NCBI GenBank assembly: GCA_016718825.1
Contig: JADKCL010000010.1
Span: forward strand, 62,001 to 126,000
Length of the DNA: 64,000 nucleotides
Direction of reading: 5' to 3'
From: Bacteroidota bacterium
Lineage (GTDB): Bacteria; Bacteroidota; Bacteroidia; J057; JADKCL01
A model generated the notes under the pieces. That model ran no database searches. It was not told the origin of the DNA and saw only the letters and a program-made list of their open reading frames with translations. Of the stretch, positions 1 through 9,195 are shown piece by piece (within the stretch, counting starts at the first letter, position 1; each line of letters opens with the position of its first letter). The position numbers and the translations under genes are program-made.

Positions 1-1
1 C

Positions 2-880
2 GGGCAGGTGAAGGCCGATCCGCATGGACTCAATGGGCAGGACAATTCGCATTACATTTCGACGGACAATCGCGTAGCCTTTGGTGAAGGCGGCGTGGAC
101 GATGCCGAGGATGCCGACGTAGTCATCCACGAATACGGCCATGCGCTCTCCAATGCGGGTTCGCCCTTCAGCAATTCCGGCTTGGAGCGTCAAGGTTTGG
201 ACGAAGGCATTGGCGATTATGTTGCGACGACCTATTCGCGGGGCATCAGCTATACGTTCTGGAAAAACGTATTCACTTGGGACGGCCACAACGAATTTTG
301 GACGGGACGAAGTGCTTCCAACAATACGCTTTATCCGCCCTCCAACGCCAATGACATCTACTTGATTGGTGCGATCTGGAATTCGACGCTGATGGAGGTT
401 TGGGTCGAAATCGGCAAAGAAGCGAGCGACAAGGTCTTTTTTGAGAGTCTGTATGGTCATGCTCCGAATACCACCCTGACCGATGCAGCCCTGATCCACA
501 TCGACGCTGACAGCACGCTTTTTGGCGGACTTCACCACGATCAGTTTCAAAATGCATTCTGTCAGCGGGGAATCCTTAGTGGCACGATGCAAGGACAAGG
601 TTGCTATGTGAGCCGTGACGAAGAAATGCCTTTGGGCTTCGAATGGGCAGTATTCCCGAATCCAGCGTCACAAACCGCGACACTGATGCTCAACGGATTC
701 CGTTCCAAATCGGAATTCACCTATTCGTTGACGGATGTATTGGGCCGGGAATTGGTCACGGGAATGGTCGAAGGAATGCAGACGAAGTTGGAGGTCGGGC
801 AATTGCCATCCGGCGTCTATTTCCTGCAATTGCGCAGCAAAGGCGGATGGATGCAAACCAAGCGCTTGCGCGTGGAATAG
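2..880 (+). CDS. Secreted zinc metallopeptidase with type IX sorting domain (5' end cut by window)
   Basis: The reading frame is open to the left edge, so the gene starts upstream; the GTG at position 8 is an internal valine codon. The visible part has a gluzincin-type zinc site: HEYGH about 40 residues in, then EGIGD about 20 residues later, which supplies the third ligand. This arrangement is known from fungalysin/thermolysin-like (M36/M4) peptidases. The last 80 or so residues, beginning near FPNPASQ and ending KRLRVE, form a type A sorting domain that directs export through the type IX system. Inference: an extracellular or surface-attached protease. The exact peptidase family is uncertain because the N-terminus is missing. 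A strong bidirectional hairpin follows the stop. Confidence 0.85.
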   Translation, partial: GQVKADPHGLNGQDNSHYISTDNRVAFGEGGVDDAEDADVVIHEYGHALSNAGSPFSNSGLERQGLDEGIGDYVATTYSRGISYTFWKNVFTWDGHNEFWTGRSASNNTLYPPSNANDIYLIGAIWNSTLMEVWVEIGKEASDKVFFESLYGHAPNTTLTDAALIHIDADSTLFGGLHHDQFQNAFCQRGILSGTMQGQGCYVSRDEEMPLGFEWAVFPNPASQTATLMLNGFRSKSEFTYSLTDVLGRELVTGMVEGMQTKLEVGQLPSGVYFLQLRSKGGWMQTKRLRVE

Positions 881-906
881 GCAATTCTTCGTACTGGGAA
901 ATATAA

Positions 907-945
907 AAGCGATCCGAATTTCAGTTGATGAAATTCGGATCGCTT
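907..945. terminator. Bidirectional hairpin terminator between convergent genes
   Basis: A perfect 16-bp inverted repeat (907-922 with 930-945) encloses a 7-nt loop and is flanked by A-rich and T-rich tracts. It lies between the stop of the metallopeptidase on the plus strand and the stop of the DUF3467 gene on the minus strand, so it can end transcription from both sides. Confidence 0.85.
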
Positions 946-976
946 CCTTTATATAGTTGTGTGACTGCCGCAAATC

Positions 977-1303
977 TCAGGCGAATCCGGCAGGACCTCC
1001 GGGGAAACCGGGCGGGAAGGAAGGGCCTTGTGGGCCATCCATGTTGGGAATCTTGCCAAATGCACTTTCGTAGCGACCGATGTTTTCTTCCAAGGTTTGG
1101 AGCAGGCGCTTGGCATGTTGCGGCGTCATGATCACCCGCGAACGGAGCTTTCCTTGGGCCATTCCCGGAATGATCTGCACGAAGTCAATCAGAAATTCCG
1201 AAGGCGTATGGCCCACAATGGTGAAATTGCTGTAAACGCCACCGGCCATTTCGGCTGGAATCTCAATGTTGAGCTGATTTTGATTCTTATTTTTGTCGTC
1301 CAT
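977..1303 (-). CDS. DUF3467 domain protein
   Basis: A 108-residue protein matching the DUF3467 family, common in Bacteroidota: an acidic/Asn-rich N-terminus, a core with GVYSNF, HTPSEFLIDF and TPQHAKRLL, and a Gly/Pro/Phe-rich tail. The family has no established function; it is small, cytosolic, and often annotated only by this domain. The ATG at 1303 is preceded on the minus strand by a TAGATTTG -7 box at 1324-1331. It is a single-gene unit that shares the downstream hairpin with the gene to its left. Confidence 0.9.
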   Translation of the reverse strand: MDDKNKNQNQLNIEIPAEMAGGVYSNFTIVGHTPSEFLIDFVQIIPGMAQGKLRSRVIMTPQHAKRLLQTLEENIGRYESAFGKIPNMDGPQGPSFPPGFPGGPAGFA

Positions 1304-1323
1304 ATCAGAAGCTGTATTTGATG

Positions 1324-1331
1324 CAAATCTA
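1324..1331 (-). promoter_or_regulatory. Bacteroidota -7 box for the DUF3467 gene
   Basis: On the minus strand this reads TAGATTTG, a match to the TAnnTTTG consensus, about 20 nt before the ATG at 1303. No clear TTG -33 element is seen at the usual distance. Confidence 0.5.
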
Positions 1332-1454
1332 AGGAATCTTGGCCGAAAGGAAAGGATTTGTCAGGCTTGGCATGGTGCTTGCTGATGCAAAACAGTATTC
1401 GCCGGTTCAGTAAAATGCAGATTTGCGTGTAGATTCAACAAAGATTTCACCCTT

Positions 1455-2087
1455 ATGAAAATGCGTATCCTGTTTTCCATTCTATTTTTCAGTGCCGTCG
1501 CTTTGACGGGCGGAAGTCTTCAAGCGCAGGCCGTCCAAAAAGGCAACGTGATGCTCGATGTGTACTATGGATTCCCAAATCTTACTACGGGTGTCTTGCG
1601 CGCAGTCGCGAAAAATGTGACCAATGATCCCGATTTGAAGGTTACCGGGATGGGGCCATTTGGTGCGAAGGCCTCCTACATGATTACCGATAACATCGGG
1701 CTAGGCTTGGATTTTTACTACGCGAGCTCCGGATTTGAGTACACCAACTCGGGAATTGATTCGACAGGCGCAGCATTCAGCTATCATTATAGCCTCAAAA
1801 ATCCGCGTCCCCGTTTTTTGGCAAGGTTTGATTACCATTTCGGAAACTCCGAAATCGTGGATCTCTATGGCTCTGCGGGATTGGGTTACAGCGGTGCGAA
1901 ATACAAGCTTGTCACGGATGATCCGATTTTTGACTTGTCCAACTATGCCCTCAGAGGAATACGCAGCCCGATTGCTTACCGCTTGGCATTCGGGACCAAA
2001 ATTTACTTTGTCCAATATTTTGGTGTCACAGCAGAAATCGGACTTGGCGGCCCATTGCTGACGGTGGGGTTAAGCGGAAAATTCTAA
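1455..2087 (+). CDS. Outer-membrane beta-barrel protein
   Basis: A 210-residue protein with a clear Sec signal peptide (basic start, then a hydrophobic run ending near SLQAQA). The mature part is rich in alternating polar and aromatic/hydrophobic strands (for example YMITDNIGLGLDFYYAS, RFLARFDYHFG, AEIGLGG), as expected for a small 8- to 10-strand barrel of the OmpA/OmpW-like outer-membrane type. It ends SGKF, with the terminal phenylalanine typical of barrel proteins. No periplasmic peptidoglycan-binding domain follows. Role unknown; structural porin or adhesin are both possible. Confidence 0.75.
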   Translation: MKMRILFSILFFSAVALTGGSLQAQAVQKGNVMLDVYYGFPNLTTGVLRAVAKNVTNDPDLKVTGMGPFGAKASYMITDNIGLGLDFYYASSGFEYTNSGIDSTGAAFSYHYSLKNPRPRFLARFDYHFGNSEIVDLYGSAGLGYSGAKYKLVTDDPIFDLSNYALRGIRSPIAYRLAFGTKIYFVQYFGVTAEIGLGGPLLTVGLSGKF

Positions 2088-2116
2088 TTCCATTTCCTGA
2101 ATGGGATGCCGGCAAC

Positions 2117-4930
2117 TTAGGACATCCCCAATTCTGCCTTCAGGAATTTGCCGGTGAAGGATCCCTCAAATGCCGCAACCTTTTCAGGAGTCCCTTGTAC
2201 CAGGATTCTTCCGCCGCCTGCACCGCCTTCCGGACCCAAGTCGATGACCCAATCGGCAACTTTGACAACGTCGAGGTTGTGTTCGATCACGACGATCGTA
2301 TTTCCGCGATCGACCAAACGCTGTAAAACCTTGAGCAATACATCAATGTCTTGAAAGTGCAAGCCCGTCGTGGGCTCATCCAAAATGTAAATCGTGCTGC
2401 CTGTATCGCGTTTGCTGAGTTCGGTGGCAATTTTGACGCGCTGCGCTTCGCCGCCCGAAAGCGTCGTGGCTTGCTGCCCCAAAGTAAGATAGCCCAAGCC
2501 GACTTCTTCGAGCGTGACAAGTTTGCGCTTGATGCGCGGATGGGCCTCAAAAAATTCCACGGCCGCGGATATCGTCATGTTGAGGACATCGCTGATGCTT
2601 TTTCCTTTGTACCTGACTTCCAAGGTTTCACGGTTGTAACGCCGACCATGGCAGGATTCGCAGAGCACGTAAACATCTGGCAGGAAGTTCATTTCGATCG
2701 TCTGCATGCCGGCGCCTTCGCATTCCTCGCAGCGGCCACCCTTGACGTTGAAGCTGAATCGGCCGCTTTGGTAGCCGCGGATTTTTGCCTCGGGAAGCTG
2801 CGTAAAAAAGTCTCGGATGAAGGTGAACACTCCTGTATAGGTCGCAGGATTGCTCCGCGGTGTGCGCCCGATCGGCGATTGATCGATTTCAATGACCTTG
2901 GTAACCAATTCCAGCCCTTCGATGTCGCGGTAAGGCATCGGCTTTTTCCGGGAATTGAAGAAATGCTGGTTCAATATCGGATACAGCGTTTCGTTGATCA
3001 ACGTAGATTTTCCCGATCCAGAAACCCCTGAAATGCAGACAAATAGCCCGAGCGGCAACCAAAGGTCGACATTCTTCAGGTTGTTGCCGGTCGCGCCATG
3101 CACGATCAGCATGTTTTCCTGAATGGGTTCTCTGCGCTTTTTGGGAATGGCGATTTGGCGTTTTCCACCTAAATATTCGGCCGTTGCCGAATTCGGGTGG
3201 TTCAGAATCTCCTTTGGAGTGCCTTGGGCGACAATTTCTCCGCCGTGGATGCCCGCACCCGGTCCCAAGTCGATGACATAGTCACTTGCAAGCATCATGT
3301 CTTTGTCGTGCTCGACGACCAACACGGAATTCCCGAGGTCGCGCAGGCGCAGCAAGGATTTGATCAAGCGCTCATTGTCACGCTGATGCAGGCCAATGCT
3401 CGGCTCATCCAAAATGTACAGTACGCCCACCAATTGGGAACCAATCTGTGTCGCCAAGCGGATGCGCTGCGCCTCTCCCCCACTCAACGTCCTTGCCGAA
3501 CGGTCAAGGTCGAGGTAACCGAGTCCGACTTCCAATAGAAAGTCGAGGCGCTTGTTGATTTCCTTCATCACTTCCGTGCCGATGGTCGCTTGCCGGTCGC
3601 TCAGGCGCTCGGGCAAGGTTTCCATCCACTGTCGCAGGGTGTTGATGTCCATCCTTGCGACTTCCATGATGTTTTTTTCATCGAGCCGGTAATACAGGCT
3701 TTCCTGTTTCAGGCGTTTGCCTTCGCATGTGGGGCAGGTTGCGATCCGCATGAACTCTTCTGCCCAAGTCTTGATCTTCTCCGACTGCGAATTGTTGTAG
3801 GATTCTTCGATAAAGGCAACGATCCCATCGTATTTGAAGCCGCCCTTGGTGATGGATTTGTCTTCAGGAAGGGCATCCGGACCACGGAGAATGTAATCCT
3901 TGGCGATTTGCGGCAAGTCTTTCCAAGGCGTTGCCAAGGAAAAATCGAAGTGCTTGGCAATCTTCCGAAGCTGCTGAAACATCCATATATCGCGAAATTC
4001 GCCCAAAGGCCCGATGGCGCCACGGTTGATGCTCAGACTTTCATCCGGCACGAGCGATTCGACATCGACCTCATTGACAACGGCCAAACCTGAGCAAGTC
4101 GGGCAAGCACCATACGGCGAATTGAACGAAAACGTATTCGGTGAAGGTTCGTCGTAACTGAGTCCACTGTCGGGGTCCATCAGGTTGCGACTGAACCAAG
4201 CGATGGTACCGGTTTCGTGGTCCTGAATGAGCATGGAACCTTCGCCGGTCGTCATGGCGAGGTGGATGCTGTCTTCCAAGCGCTTGGGGTCGCTTCCCGC
4301 AAGCACGCGGTCGATCACTAATTCGATGTCGTGGATCACATAGCGATCCAACTTCATGCCCTTTTTGATGTCCTGAATTTCGCCGTCGATGCGCACCTTG
4401 GTGAATCCCTGTTTGGAAAGGGTTTCAAACAATTCACGGTAGTGGCCTTTCCTGCCTTTCACGAGTGGGGCGAGGATGATGATTTTCTTGCCGAGGAAGC
4501 TTTTTTCAATGGTTTTGATGATCTCCTGATCGGTCATCTTTACCATCCGTTTGCCGGACACGTGGCTGTAGGCATCGGCGGTCCTAGCAAAAAACAAACG
4601 AAAGAGGTCATAGACTTCGGTCACCGTCCCCACCGTTGAACGCGGATTCCGGCTCGTAGTTTTTTGTTCGATGGCGATCACAGGACTGAGTCCGTCGATT
4701 TTATCGACATCCGGTGCGCGGAGATTGCCGATGAACTGCCGTGCGTACGCAGAGAAGCTCTCGAGATATCGGCGCTGCCCTTCCGCATGGATCGTATCAA
4801 AGGCAATGGAGCTCTTTCCAGAACCGCTGACACCTGTAATCACCACGAGTTGGTCGCGTGGAATTTGAAGGTCGATGTTTTTGAGATTGTGCTCGCGGGC
4901 ACCCCATATTTCAATAAAGTCCTCTGCCAT
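2117..4930 (-). CDS. uvrA: Excinuclease ABC subunit UvrA
   Basis: A 937-residue UvrA, the damage-recognition ATPase of nucleotide excision repair, full length for the family. Two ABC ATPase modules are visible: the first Walker A is GVSGSGKS at residues 33-40, the second is GVSGSGKST in the C-terminal half, each with an LSGGEAQR signature and an ILDEPS/ILDEPT Walker B. Cysteine pairs CPTCSG with CPTCEG, and CEECEG with CESCHG, are the zinc modules. It works with UvrB and UvrC, which are not in this window. The ATG at 4930 follows the lytic transglycosylase stop by 12 nt, so the two are probably co-transcribed. Confidence 0.98.
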   Translation of the reverse strand: MAEDFIEIWGAREHNLKNIDLQIPRDQLVVITGVSGSGKSSIAFDTIHAEGQRRYLESFSAYARQFIGNLRAPDVDKIDGLSPVIAIEQKTTSRNPRSTVGTVTEVYDLFRLFFARTADAYSHVSGKRMVKMTDQEIIKTIEKSFLGKKIIILAPLVKGRKGHYRELFETLSKQGFTKVRIDGEIQDIKKGMKLDRYVIHDIELVIDRVLAGSDPKRLEDSIHLAMTTGEGSMLIQDHETGTIAWFSRNLMDPDSGLSYDEPSPNTFSFNSPYGACPTCSGLAVVNEVDVESLVPDESLSINRGAIGPLGEFRDIWMFQQLRKIAKHFDFSLATPWKDLPQIAKDYILRGPDALPEDKSITKGGFKYDGIVAFIEESYNNSQSEKIKTWAEEFMRIATCPTCEGKRLKQESLYYRLDEKNIMEVARMDINTLRQWMETLPERLSDRQATIGTEVMKEINKRLDFLLEVGLGYLDLDRSARTLSGGEAQRIRLATQIGSQLVGVLYILDEPSIGLHQRDNERLIKSLLRLRDLGNSVLVVEHDKDMMLASDYVIDLGPGAGIHGGEIVAQGTPKEILNHPNSATAEYLGGKRQIAIPKKRREPIQENMLIVHGATGNNLKNVDLWLPLGLFVCISGVSGSGKSTLINETLYPILNQHFFNSRKKPMPYRDIEGLELVTKVIEIDQSPIGRTPRSNPATYTGVFTFIRDFFTQLPEAKIRGYQSGRFSFNVKGGRCEECEGAGMQTIEMNFLPDVYVLCESCHGRRYNRETLEVRYKGKSISDVLNMTISAAVEFFEAHPRIKRKLVTLEEVGLGYLTLGQQATTLSGGEAQRVKIATELSKRDTGSTIYILDEPTTGLHFQDIDVLLKVLQRLVDRGNTIVVIEHNLDVVKVADWVIDLGPEGGAGGGRILVQGTPEKVAAFEGSFTGKFLKAELGMS

Positions 4931-4942
4931 GAATTCTTAAAC

Positions 4943-6052
4943 CTATTTTCCCCCTTTTTGCTTTTTCTTCTTCGTGGGAGTTGACGTTTTTGCGGGTGCT
5001 TTCTCAGTTGGGTCAGCATCTAAACCACTGCCACCGTGGGGAGAAGGTGGCAAACTGTCCAAAGTAATGCTGTCAGATAAAATTCGTGGGATCAATTCTT
5101 GGCCCTGATCTTCGGCACTGCCCGGCTTCGGAACCTTGATACGGTAGGATTTCTGCGGTTCTCCTTCCTTTGCCTTTGGAATGATAAGCTTGTCTCCTAA
5201 AATCCAAGGATTCAAGACCCGCACAGATTTGTAGGTAGTACCTTGGGTCAGTGACCAATCAATCAGGTCGGGAATCGTCGTGTCGACGGTCATCAAATTG
5301 TACTGCAAAGGTGCGTAAAGTTGATGCTTGGCAATTTCAAACCCGTGGACGACAGGCTCTTCCAGAATGGTTTTGATCGCCAATATGGCAAAAACGTAGG
5401 ACGATGTCTCACGGTTAAGGTACAAGTCATAGTAACTGTTCACACGCTGACGGTCCATTTGCTTGCGCAATCCGCCCATGCCCATGTTGTAGCTCGCCGC
5501 AACCAAGGTCCAATTGTGGAAAATTTTGTGGGCATCTTTCAGGTATTGGCAGGCCGCTTCCGTGCTTTTGATGGGGTCAAAACGCTCATCGACTTGCTCG
5601 GAAACTTCCAATCCATACACCTTTGCCGTGCCTTCCAAAAATTGCCAGAAGCCTTTGGCACCTGCCGGCGAACTGGCATTGGTCAGGTGGCTTTCAGCGA
5701 TGCAGAGGTAGAAAAAGTCTTCGGGGATGCCCTGCTTCCGAAGAATGGCAGAAATTTCTGGTCTCCAGCGCGCGGCGCGACGAATGTTCATGATTGTCGC
5801 ACTGTGCAGGAAACTGTACTTCACCATTTCCTGATCAAAGCGCTCCTTCACCTCAAAATCGCGAAGGGGAACCATTTCTCCAGCAAAATTCAGATTGCTG
5901 GGTGGATCCAAAGAAAGCATCGTGGCATGGGAACCCAAACTTTTCAGGCTGTTGTTGCCACCACTTTGCACCGAACCGATCAGTACGATGCTGCCACCCA
6001 AGAGGAGGAACGGAAAGAGAAAATATAAAATCTTGGAGCGTAACGTCTTCAT
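4943..6052 (-). CDS. Lytic murein transglycosylase, MltD-like (SLT fold)
   Basis: A 369-residue exported enzyme that cleaves the MurNAc-GlcNAc bond of peptidoglycan to give 1,6-anhydro ends. The ATG at 6052 is preferred because it begins a signal sequence/anchor (MKTLRSK then a hydrophobic run); a longer frame upstream would run into the next gene. The SLT catalytic glutamate lies in CIAESHL, followed by SPAGAKGFWQF and later ASYNMGMGG, all family landmarks. The C-terminus is Lys/Pro-rich and ends PTKKKKQKGGK; no classic LysM repeats are obvious. It sits 37 nt downstream of the LOG-family gene and upstream of uvrA on the same strand. Confidence 0.9.
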   Translation of the reverse strand: MKTLRSKILYFLFPFLLLGGSIVLIGSVQSGGNNSLKSLGSHATMLSLDPPSNLNFAGEMVPLRDFEVKERFDQEMVKYSFLHSATIMNIRRAARWRPEISAILRKQGIPEDFFYLCIAESHLTNASSPAGAKGFWQFLEGTAKVYGLEVSEQVDERFDPIKSTEAACQYLKDAHKIFHNWTLVAASYNMGMGGLRKQMDRQRVNSYYDLYLNRETSSYVFAILAIKTILEEPVVHGFEIAKHQLYAPLQYNLMTVDTTIPDLIDWSLTQGTTYKSVRVLNPWILGDKLIIPKAKEGEPQKSYRIKVPKPGSAEDQGQELIPRILSDSITLDSLPPSPHGGSGLDADPTEKAPAKTSTPTKKKKQKGGK

Positions 6053-6089
6053 CGTACTGCGGGAAATTCGATTTCCTGCAAAGATACGC

Positions 6090-6785
6090 TCAGAAGTTGG
6101 GTCGCAAAAGGTGCTGTTTGTAAAATTCAGTGATGTAGGCAACAGCGTCCTCTGCAGTATCCACCACGTGAAACAGGAACATGTCTTGTGGGCTGATGTT
6201 TCCCACCTGCTCCAAAACCACCGTTTTCAACCATTCGACCAGGCCACCCCAGAAATCGGTGCCTACCAAAACGACCGGGAAGCGGGTGATTTTTCGTGTT
6301 TGAATCAGTGTGAGTGCCTCAAACAACTCATCCATCGTCCCGAATCCACCGGGCAGCACCACAAATCCTTGCGCGTACTTGACAAACATGACCTTGCGCA
6401 CAAAGAAGTAGTTGAAGTCGATGATCTTGTCACGGTCCACAAAAGGATTGCTACCTTGCTCGAAAGGCAACTCGATGTTGAGGCCGACAGATGAACCACC
6501 GCCTTCTTGAGCACCTTTGTTGGCAGCTTCCATGATACCCGGACCACCTCCGGTGATCACACCGAAGCCTGCGTCGGTGAGTTTGTGGGCTACCTCGACA
6601 CCTAGTTTATAGTATTTGTGATCAGGCTGCGTCCTTGCAGAACCAAACACAGACACGCAAGGGCCGATTTCACTGAGGGTCTCAAAACCTTCGACAAACT
6701 CCGCCATGATACGGAAGATCGTCCATGTATCTTTGCCGCGTTTGTCGGTCCAATCGCGGGTTCTTTTCGAGAAATTCTGCTTCAT
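6090..6785 (-). CDS. LOG family protein (TIGR00730-type Rossmann fold)
   Basis: About 231 residues. The motifs GGGPGIMEAANKGAQEGGG and PGGFGTMDELFE are the signature of the LOG family, whose studied members hydrolyse nucleoside 5'-monophosphates (cytokinin riboside monophosphate phosphoribohydrolase in plants; AMP/pyrimidine nucleosidase-like activity in bacteria). The fold binds nucleotide through the glycine-rich loop; PGGxGTxxE carries the catalytic glutamate. The substrate here is unknown. The start is uncertain: ATGs lie at 6785 and further in, and no ribosome-binding site decides between them. It leads a likely operon with the transglycosylase and uvrA. Confidence 0.88.
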   Translation of the reverse strand: MKQNFSKRTRDWTDKRGKDTWTIFRIMAEFVEGFETLSEIGPCVSVFGSARTQPDHKYYKLGVEVAHKLTDAGFGVITGGGPGIMEAANKGAQEGGGSSVGLNIELPFEQGSNPFVDRDKIIDFNYFFVRKVMFVKYAQGFVVLPGGFGTMDELFEALTLIQTRKITRFPVVLVGTDFWGGLVEWLKTVVLEQVGNISPQDMFLFHVVDTAEDAVAYITEFYKQHLLRPNF

Positions 6786-6922
6786 CTGCATACAACTTTG
6801 GCGCAATCGGGGAATAAACAGGTGAATGGAATGCCATTCCTCCCGAAAGCGGGGGGTAAATCTAGGAATATTCAGTTGGAAATAGCAAAAATGATTTGTA
6901 AGGTTGCCAAAAGTGGAGGAAG

Positions 6923-7444
6923 ATGAAGAATTCTGCCCGAAGACTCCTGTTCAAAAGATACACTGCGTTCGGTTGGACCGCGCTATCTTTAATGGTATCA
7001 TCAATTCAGGCCTGCAATTCATCAAAATCACCTGTATTTGATGAAGACGCCAAGAACAAAGTTGTAGCCGAAGCGACAGCATTTTTGCAGGATTACTATG
7101 CTGCAGTCTGCGAAGATGGGCTGCAACGGGAATTTGAGTTTCTGGACAGCACTTCTGATTTCCATTGGAAGCCTTTGGGCACGGAAAAGGTACTGACGTA
7201 CGACACGATTTCTGCGATGGTGCGTCGCAACATGCAGGCGATCGATTCAACGTGTCCGACATGGACGGAACTAACGGTCACTGCCACGGCCAATGATTCC
7301 GCGCATTACGAAGGCAAGCTGCATTCCTGGACCGCGACTGTAGATGGCGATACGATTTCGGAGGACTTTGAGGAGGTGGGAAACCTGATCAAAAGGCAAG
7401 GCCGATGGTGGCTGTTGAATGGCGAGACGAAGGCCAAACTTTAG
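6923..7444 (+). CDS. Putative lipoprotein, NTF2/SnoaL-like fold suspected
   Basis: A 173-residue protein with an N-terminal signal and a lipobox-like site (SSIQAC, cysteine at about residue 31). The body has an early helix (EATAFLQDYYAAVCEDG), then strands ending in a GRWWLLNGETK motif, a pattern common in NTF2/SnoaL-like (DUF4440-type) proteins. That assignment is an inference by eye. Unusually for this window, a purine-rich GGAGGA sits directly before the ATG (6915-6920), closer than an ideal Shine-Dalgarno spacing. No function is claimed. Confidence 0.7.
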   Translation: MKNSARRLLFKRYTAFGWTALSLMVSSIQACNSSKSPVFDEDAKNKVVAEATAFLQDYYAAVCEDGLQREFEFLDSTSDFHWKPLGTEKVLTYDTISAMVRRNMQAIDSTCPTWTELTVTATANDSAHYEGKLHSWTATVDGDTISEDFEEVGNLIKRQGRWWLLNGETKAKL

Positions 7445-7775
7445 TGCATTTCCGCAGGCATTTCAAATCTGGTTCCACGCAACGGGCTGTCAATATACAA
7501 GCGTCGAAGCGCGGTTCGTGCATTCCAAAATCGATTTCTATTTGCCTGCATTTCAATTGATTATGCATGGCTCAGATGGCGCAAATTCGCACACGAAACC
7601 ACAGTCATAATTGACTGATATACAGTATTTTAAAAACATCTTTCATCTCCAACTTTCCCTCGATTCTTTGACACGAGATGTCAAAGGGCCTACGTAAATT
7701 AGTATAAGAAAAGGAAGGGGAAACAGCCACGTCGGATGCGACTCCAACCTTAGGAAATTTAAGAATCAAAATATT
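7445..7775. other. Gene-free stretch
   Basis: About 330 nt between a lipoprotein gene and the next plus-strand gene. It is AT-rich in its right half. I see no convincing short gene, RNA, repeat or terminator; a promoter for the downstream gene must lie here, but no clear TAnnTTTG box is placed correctly. Confidence 0.5.
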
Positions 7776-8282
7776 ATGTTTACTCAAAATGCGATCGCTC
7801 AGCGTTTGTGGAACCGTATTGCCCGTGCCCAACGCAAAATCCAAAAGTCGATGATCAAAAAAGCTGACGAATTGCGGCTTTCCTTGCTCACAATCGACAT
7901 GATGGTCGTTATTCGCGAAAACGAAAAAGTCGCAATCTCCAACATTTTGCCACAAATCCGTCCGATTCCTGGACAATTGACGGATTTTGCTTTGCTCTAT
8001 TTGGATTTGCCACAATCCAATTTCGTCGCCGGATTTTATCGTCTGCAAATCGCTGTCGATAATATGCAACAGATTGTCCAACAGGCAGTTCTTGTGGACG
8101 AAAATGGCGAATTCGTGCAAAATCTGCGCTATTATGCGATGGATATCTTTGCACCAATTGCGGGAACGAAAAAAGTTCCAGCCAAAAAGCTGCCGATTTT
8201 CGAAACCTTCAACAAGTCCAACGAGACCTACATCATTGGCGGCACACACGCTGATGGTCAAGCATTTGCAATCGCCCTGTAA
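7776..8282 (+). CDS. Conserved-looking protein of unknown function
   Basis: A 168-residue soluble protein, not recognised. It opens with a basic amphipathic segment (LWNRIARAQRKIQKSMIKKADELRL), then alternates hydrophobic strands and short helices, and ends AFAIAL. It has no signal peptide and no cysteine. A frame of similar length exists on the opposite strand but has a His/Asn/Phe-rich composition unlike a real protein, whereas this one has balanced composition and is followed 21 nt later by a good intrinsic terminator in the right orientation. Its function cannot be inferred from the neighbours. Confidence 0.65.
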   Translation: MFTQNAIAQRLWNRIARAQRKIQKSMIKKADELRLSLLTIDMMVVIRENEKVAISNILPQIRPIPGQLTDFALLYLDLPQSNFVAGFYRLQIAVDNMQQIVQQAVLVDENGEFVQNLRYYAMDIFAPIAGTKKVPAKKLPIFETFNKSNETYIIGGTHADGQAFAIAL

Positions 8283-8303
8283 GGCTTATTGCATTTCCAT
8301 TCC

Positions 8304-8340
8304 AAGCAGGATTCCCGAATTGGGAGATCCTGCTTTTTTT
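8304..8340 (+). terminator. Intrinsic terminator
   Basis: A 9-bp stem (8304-8312 with 8327-8335) with inner CCC/GGG pairing is followed by a run of T. It ends the plus-strand gene at 7776-8282 and separates it from the convergent phosphodiesterase gene. Confidence 0.8.
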
Positions 8341-8374
8341 CGTGCCGAAAAAATGGATAAAATTCGGAATTGGA

Positions 8375-9193
8375 TTACTTCTGATTGCGCATCAACGCTG
8401 GGTAATCCGTTTCAATCCCGTCCACACCTTTGCGGGTCAGCTTTTCCATGCGCTTGGGACTGTTGACAGTCCAAACCATCAAGGATTTGCCCCGCGCGTG
8501 GAAACGTTTGATCATGGACTTGCGGACGAACCGGTGATGGTAAATCAATCCATCCACGAAGTCTATTTTCTTCGGATTTCCCCAATACAATTTTGTTCCC
8601 AAGTACCAAGGCAACAATGTGAGATTCGAAACCAGCAATTGATGGACCACAATCTCTGAATCCAAATGATGAATATTGCGCAAGGCCTCGGTGTCAAAAC
8701 TGATGACCTGCGCCCATTCTTCGGCATGTTTTGCGTGAATCAAATCGACAATTCGCCGCTCAATTCCTGGATAATCGCCACCTGCTTTGAGTTCGATCCA
8801 AAGTTTGTGTTTGCCGTCTACCAAATCCAGAACCTCTGCAAGGGTCGGGATCTTTTCACCTTGAAATTCGGGCCCAAACCAAGCTCCCGCATCCAATTTC
8901 CTGATCTCTGCGAATGTAGTTTGATCGATGCGGCCATGGCCATCGGTACAGCGGTCCAAGGTCTCGTCATGGCTCACAACCACAACAGAATCAGCTGTTT
9001 GATGTACGTCGATTTCCAAATATTCGACATTGAATTTCATTCCCGCGCGGACGGCTGCAAGCGTATTTTCAGGTGCGAGCCCACGCCCGCCCCGGTGCGC
9101 AATACAAGCGACCTGCGTCTGCGCAAAGCCAGCGACAGACAAGCAAACGATGAAAGCCATTGTGGCTACAAGTTCTTTTCCAGCCGCCTTCAT
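8375..9193 (-). CDS. Glycerophosphodiester phosphodiesterase, exported
   Basis: A 272-residue GDPD-family enzyme that hydrolyses glycerophosphodiesters to glycerol 3-phosphate and an alcohol. The ATG at 9193 begins a signal peptide ending at VAGFAQ. Conserved sites are visible: AHRGGRGLAPENT (catalytic His and first metal Glu), LEIDVHQTAD (metal Glu/Asp) and VSHDETLDRCTDG (second catalytic His). It is a standard compact TIM-barrel length. Its start lies 2 nt after the rlmD stop, so it is translated from the same transcript. A TTG two codons upstream is a less likely start. Confidence 0.93.
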   Translation of the reverse strand: MKAAGKELVATMAFIVCLSVAGFAQTQVACIAHRGGRGLAPENTLAAVRAGMKFNVEYLEIDVHQTADSVVVVSHDETLDRCTDGHGRIDQTTFAEIRKLDAGAWFGPEFQGEKIPTLAEVLDLVDGKHKLWIELKAGGDYPGIERRIVDLIHAKHAEEWAQVISFDTEALRNIHHLDSEIVVHQLLVSNLTLLPWYLGTKLYWGNPKKIDFVDGLIYHHRFVRKSMIKRFHARGKSLMVWTVNSPKRMEKLTRKGVDGIETDYPALMRNQK

Positions 9194-9195
9194 GC

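Noticed and set aside
7605..8261. Minus-strand frame of 218 codons opposite the unknown gene at 7776-8282
   Set aside because: Unbalanced composition and no fitting terminator; the plus-strand frame has both good composition and a correctly oriented terminator. Some doubt remains.
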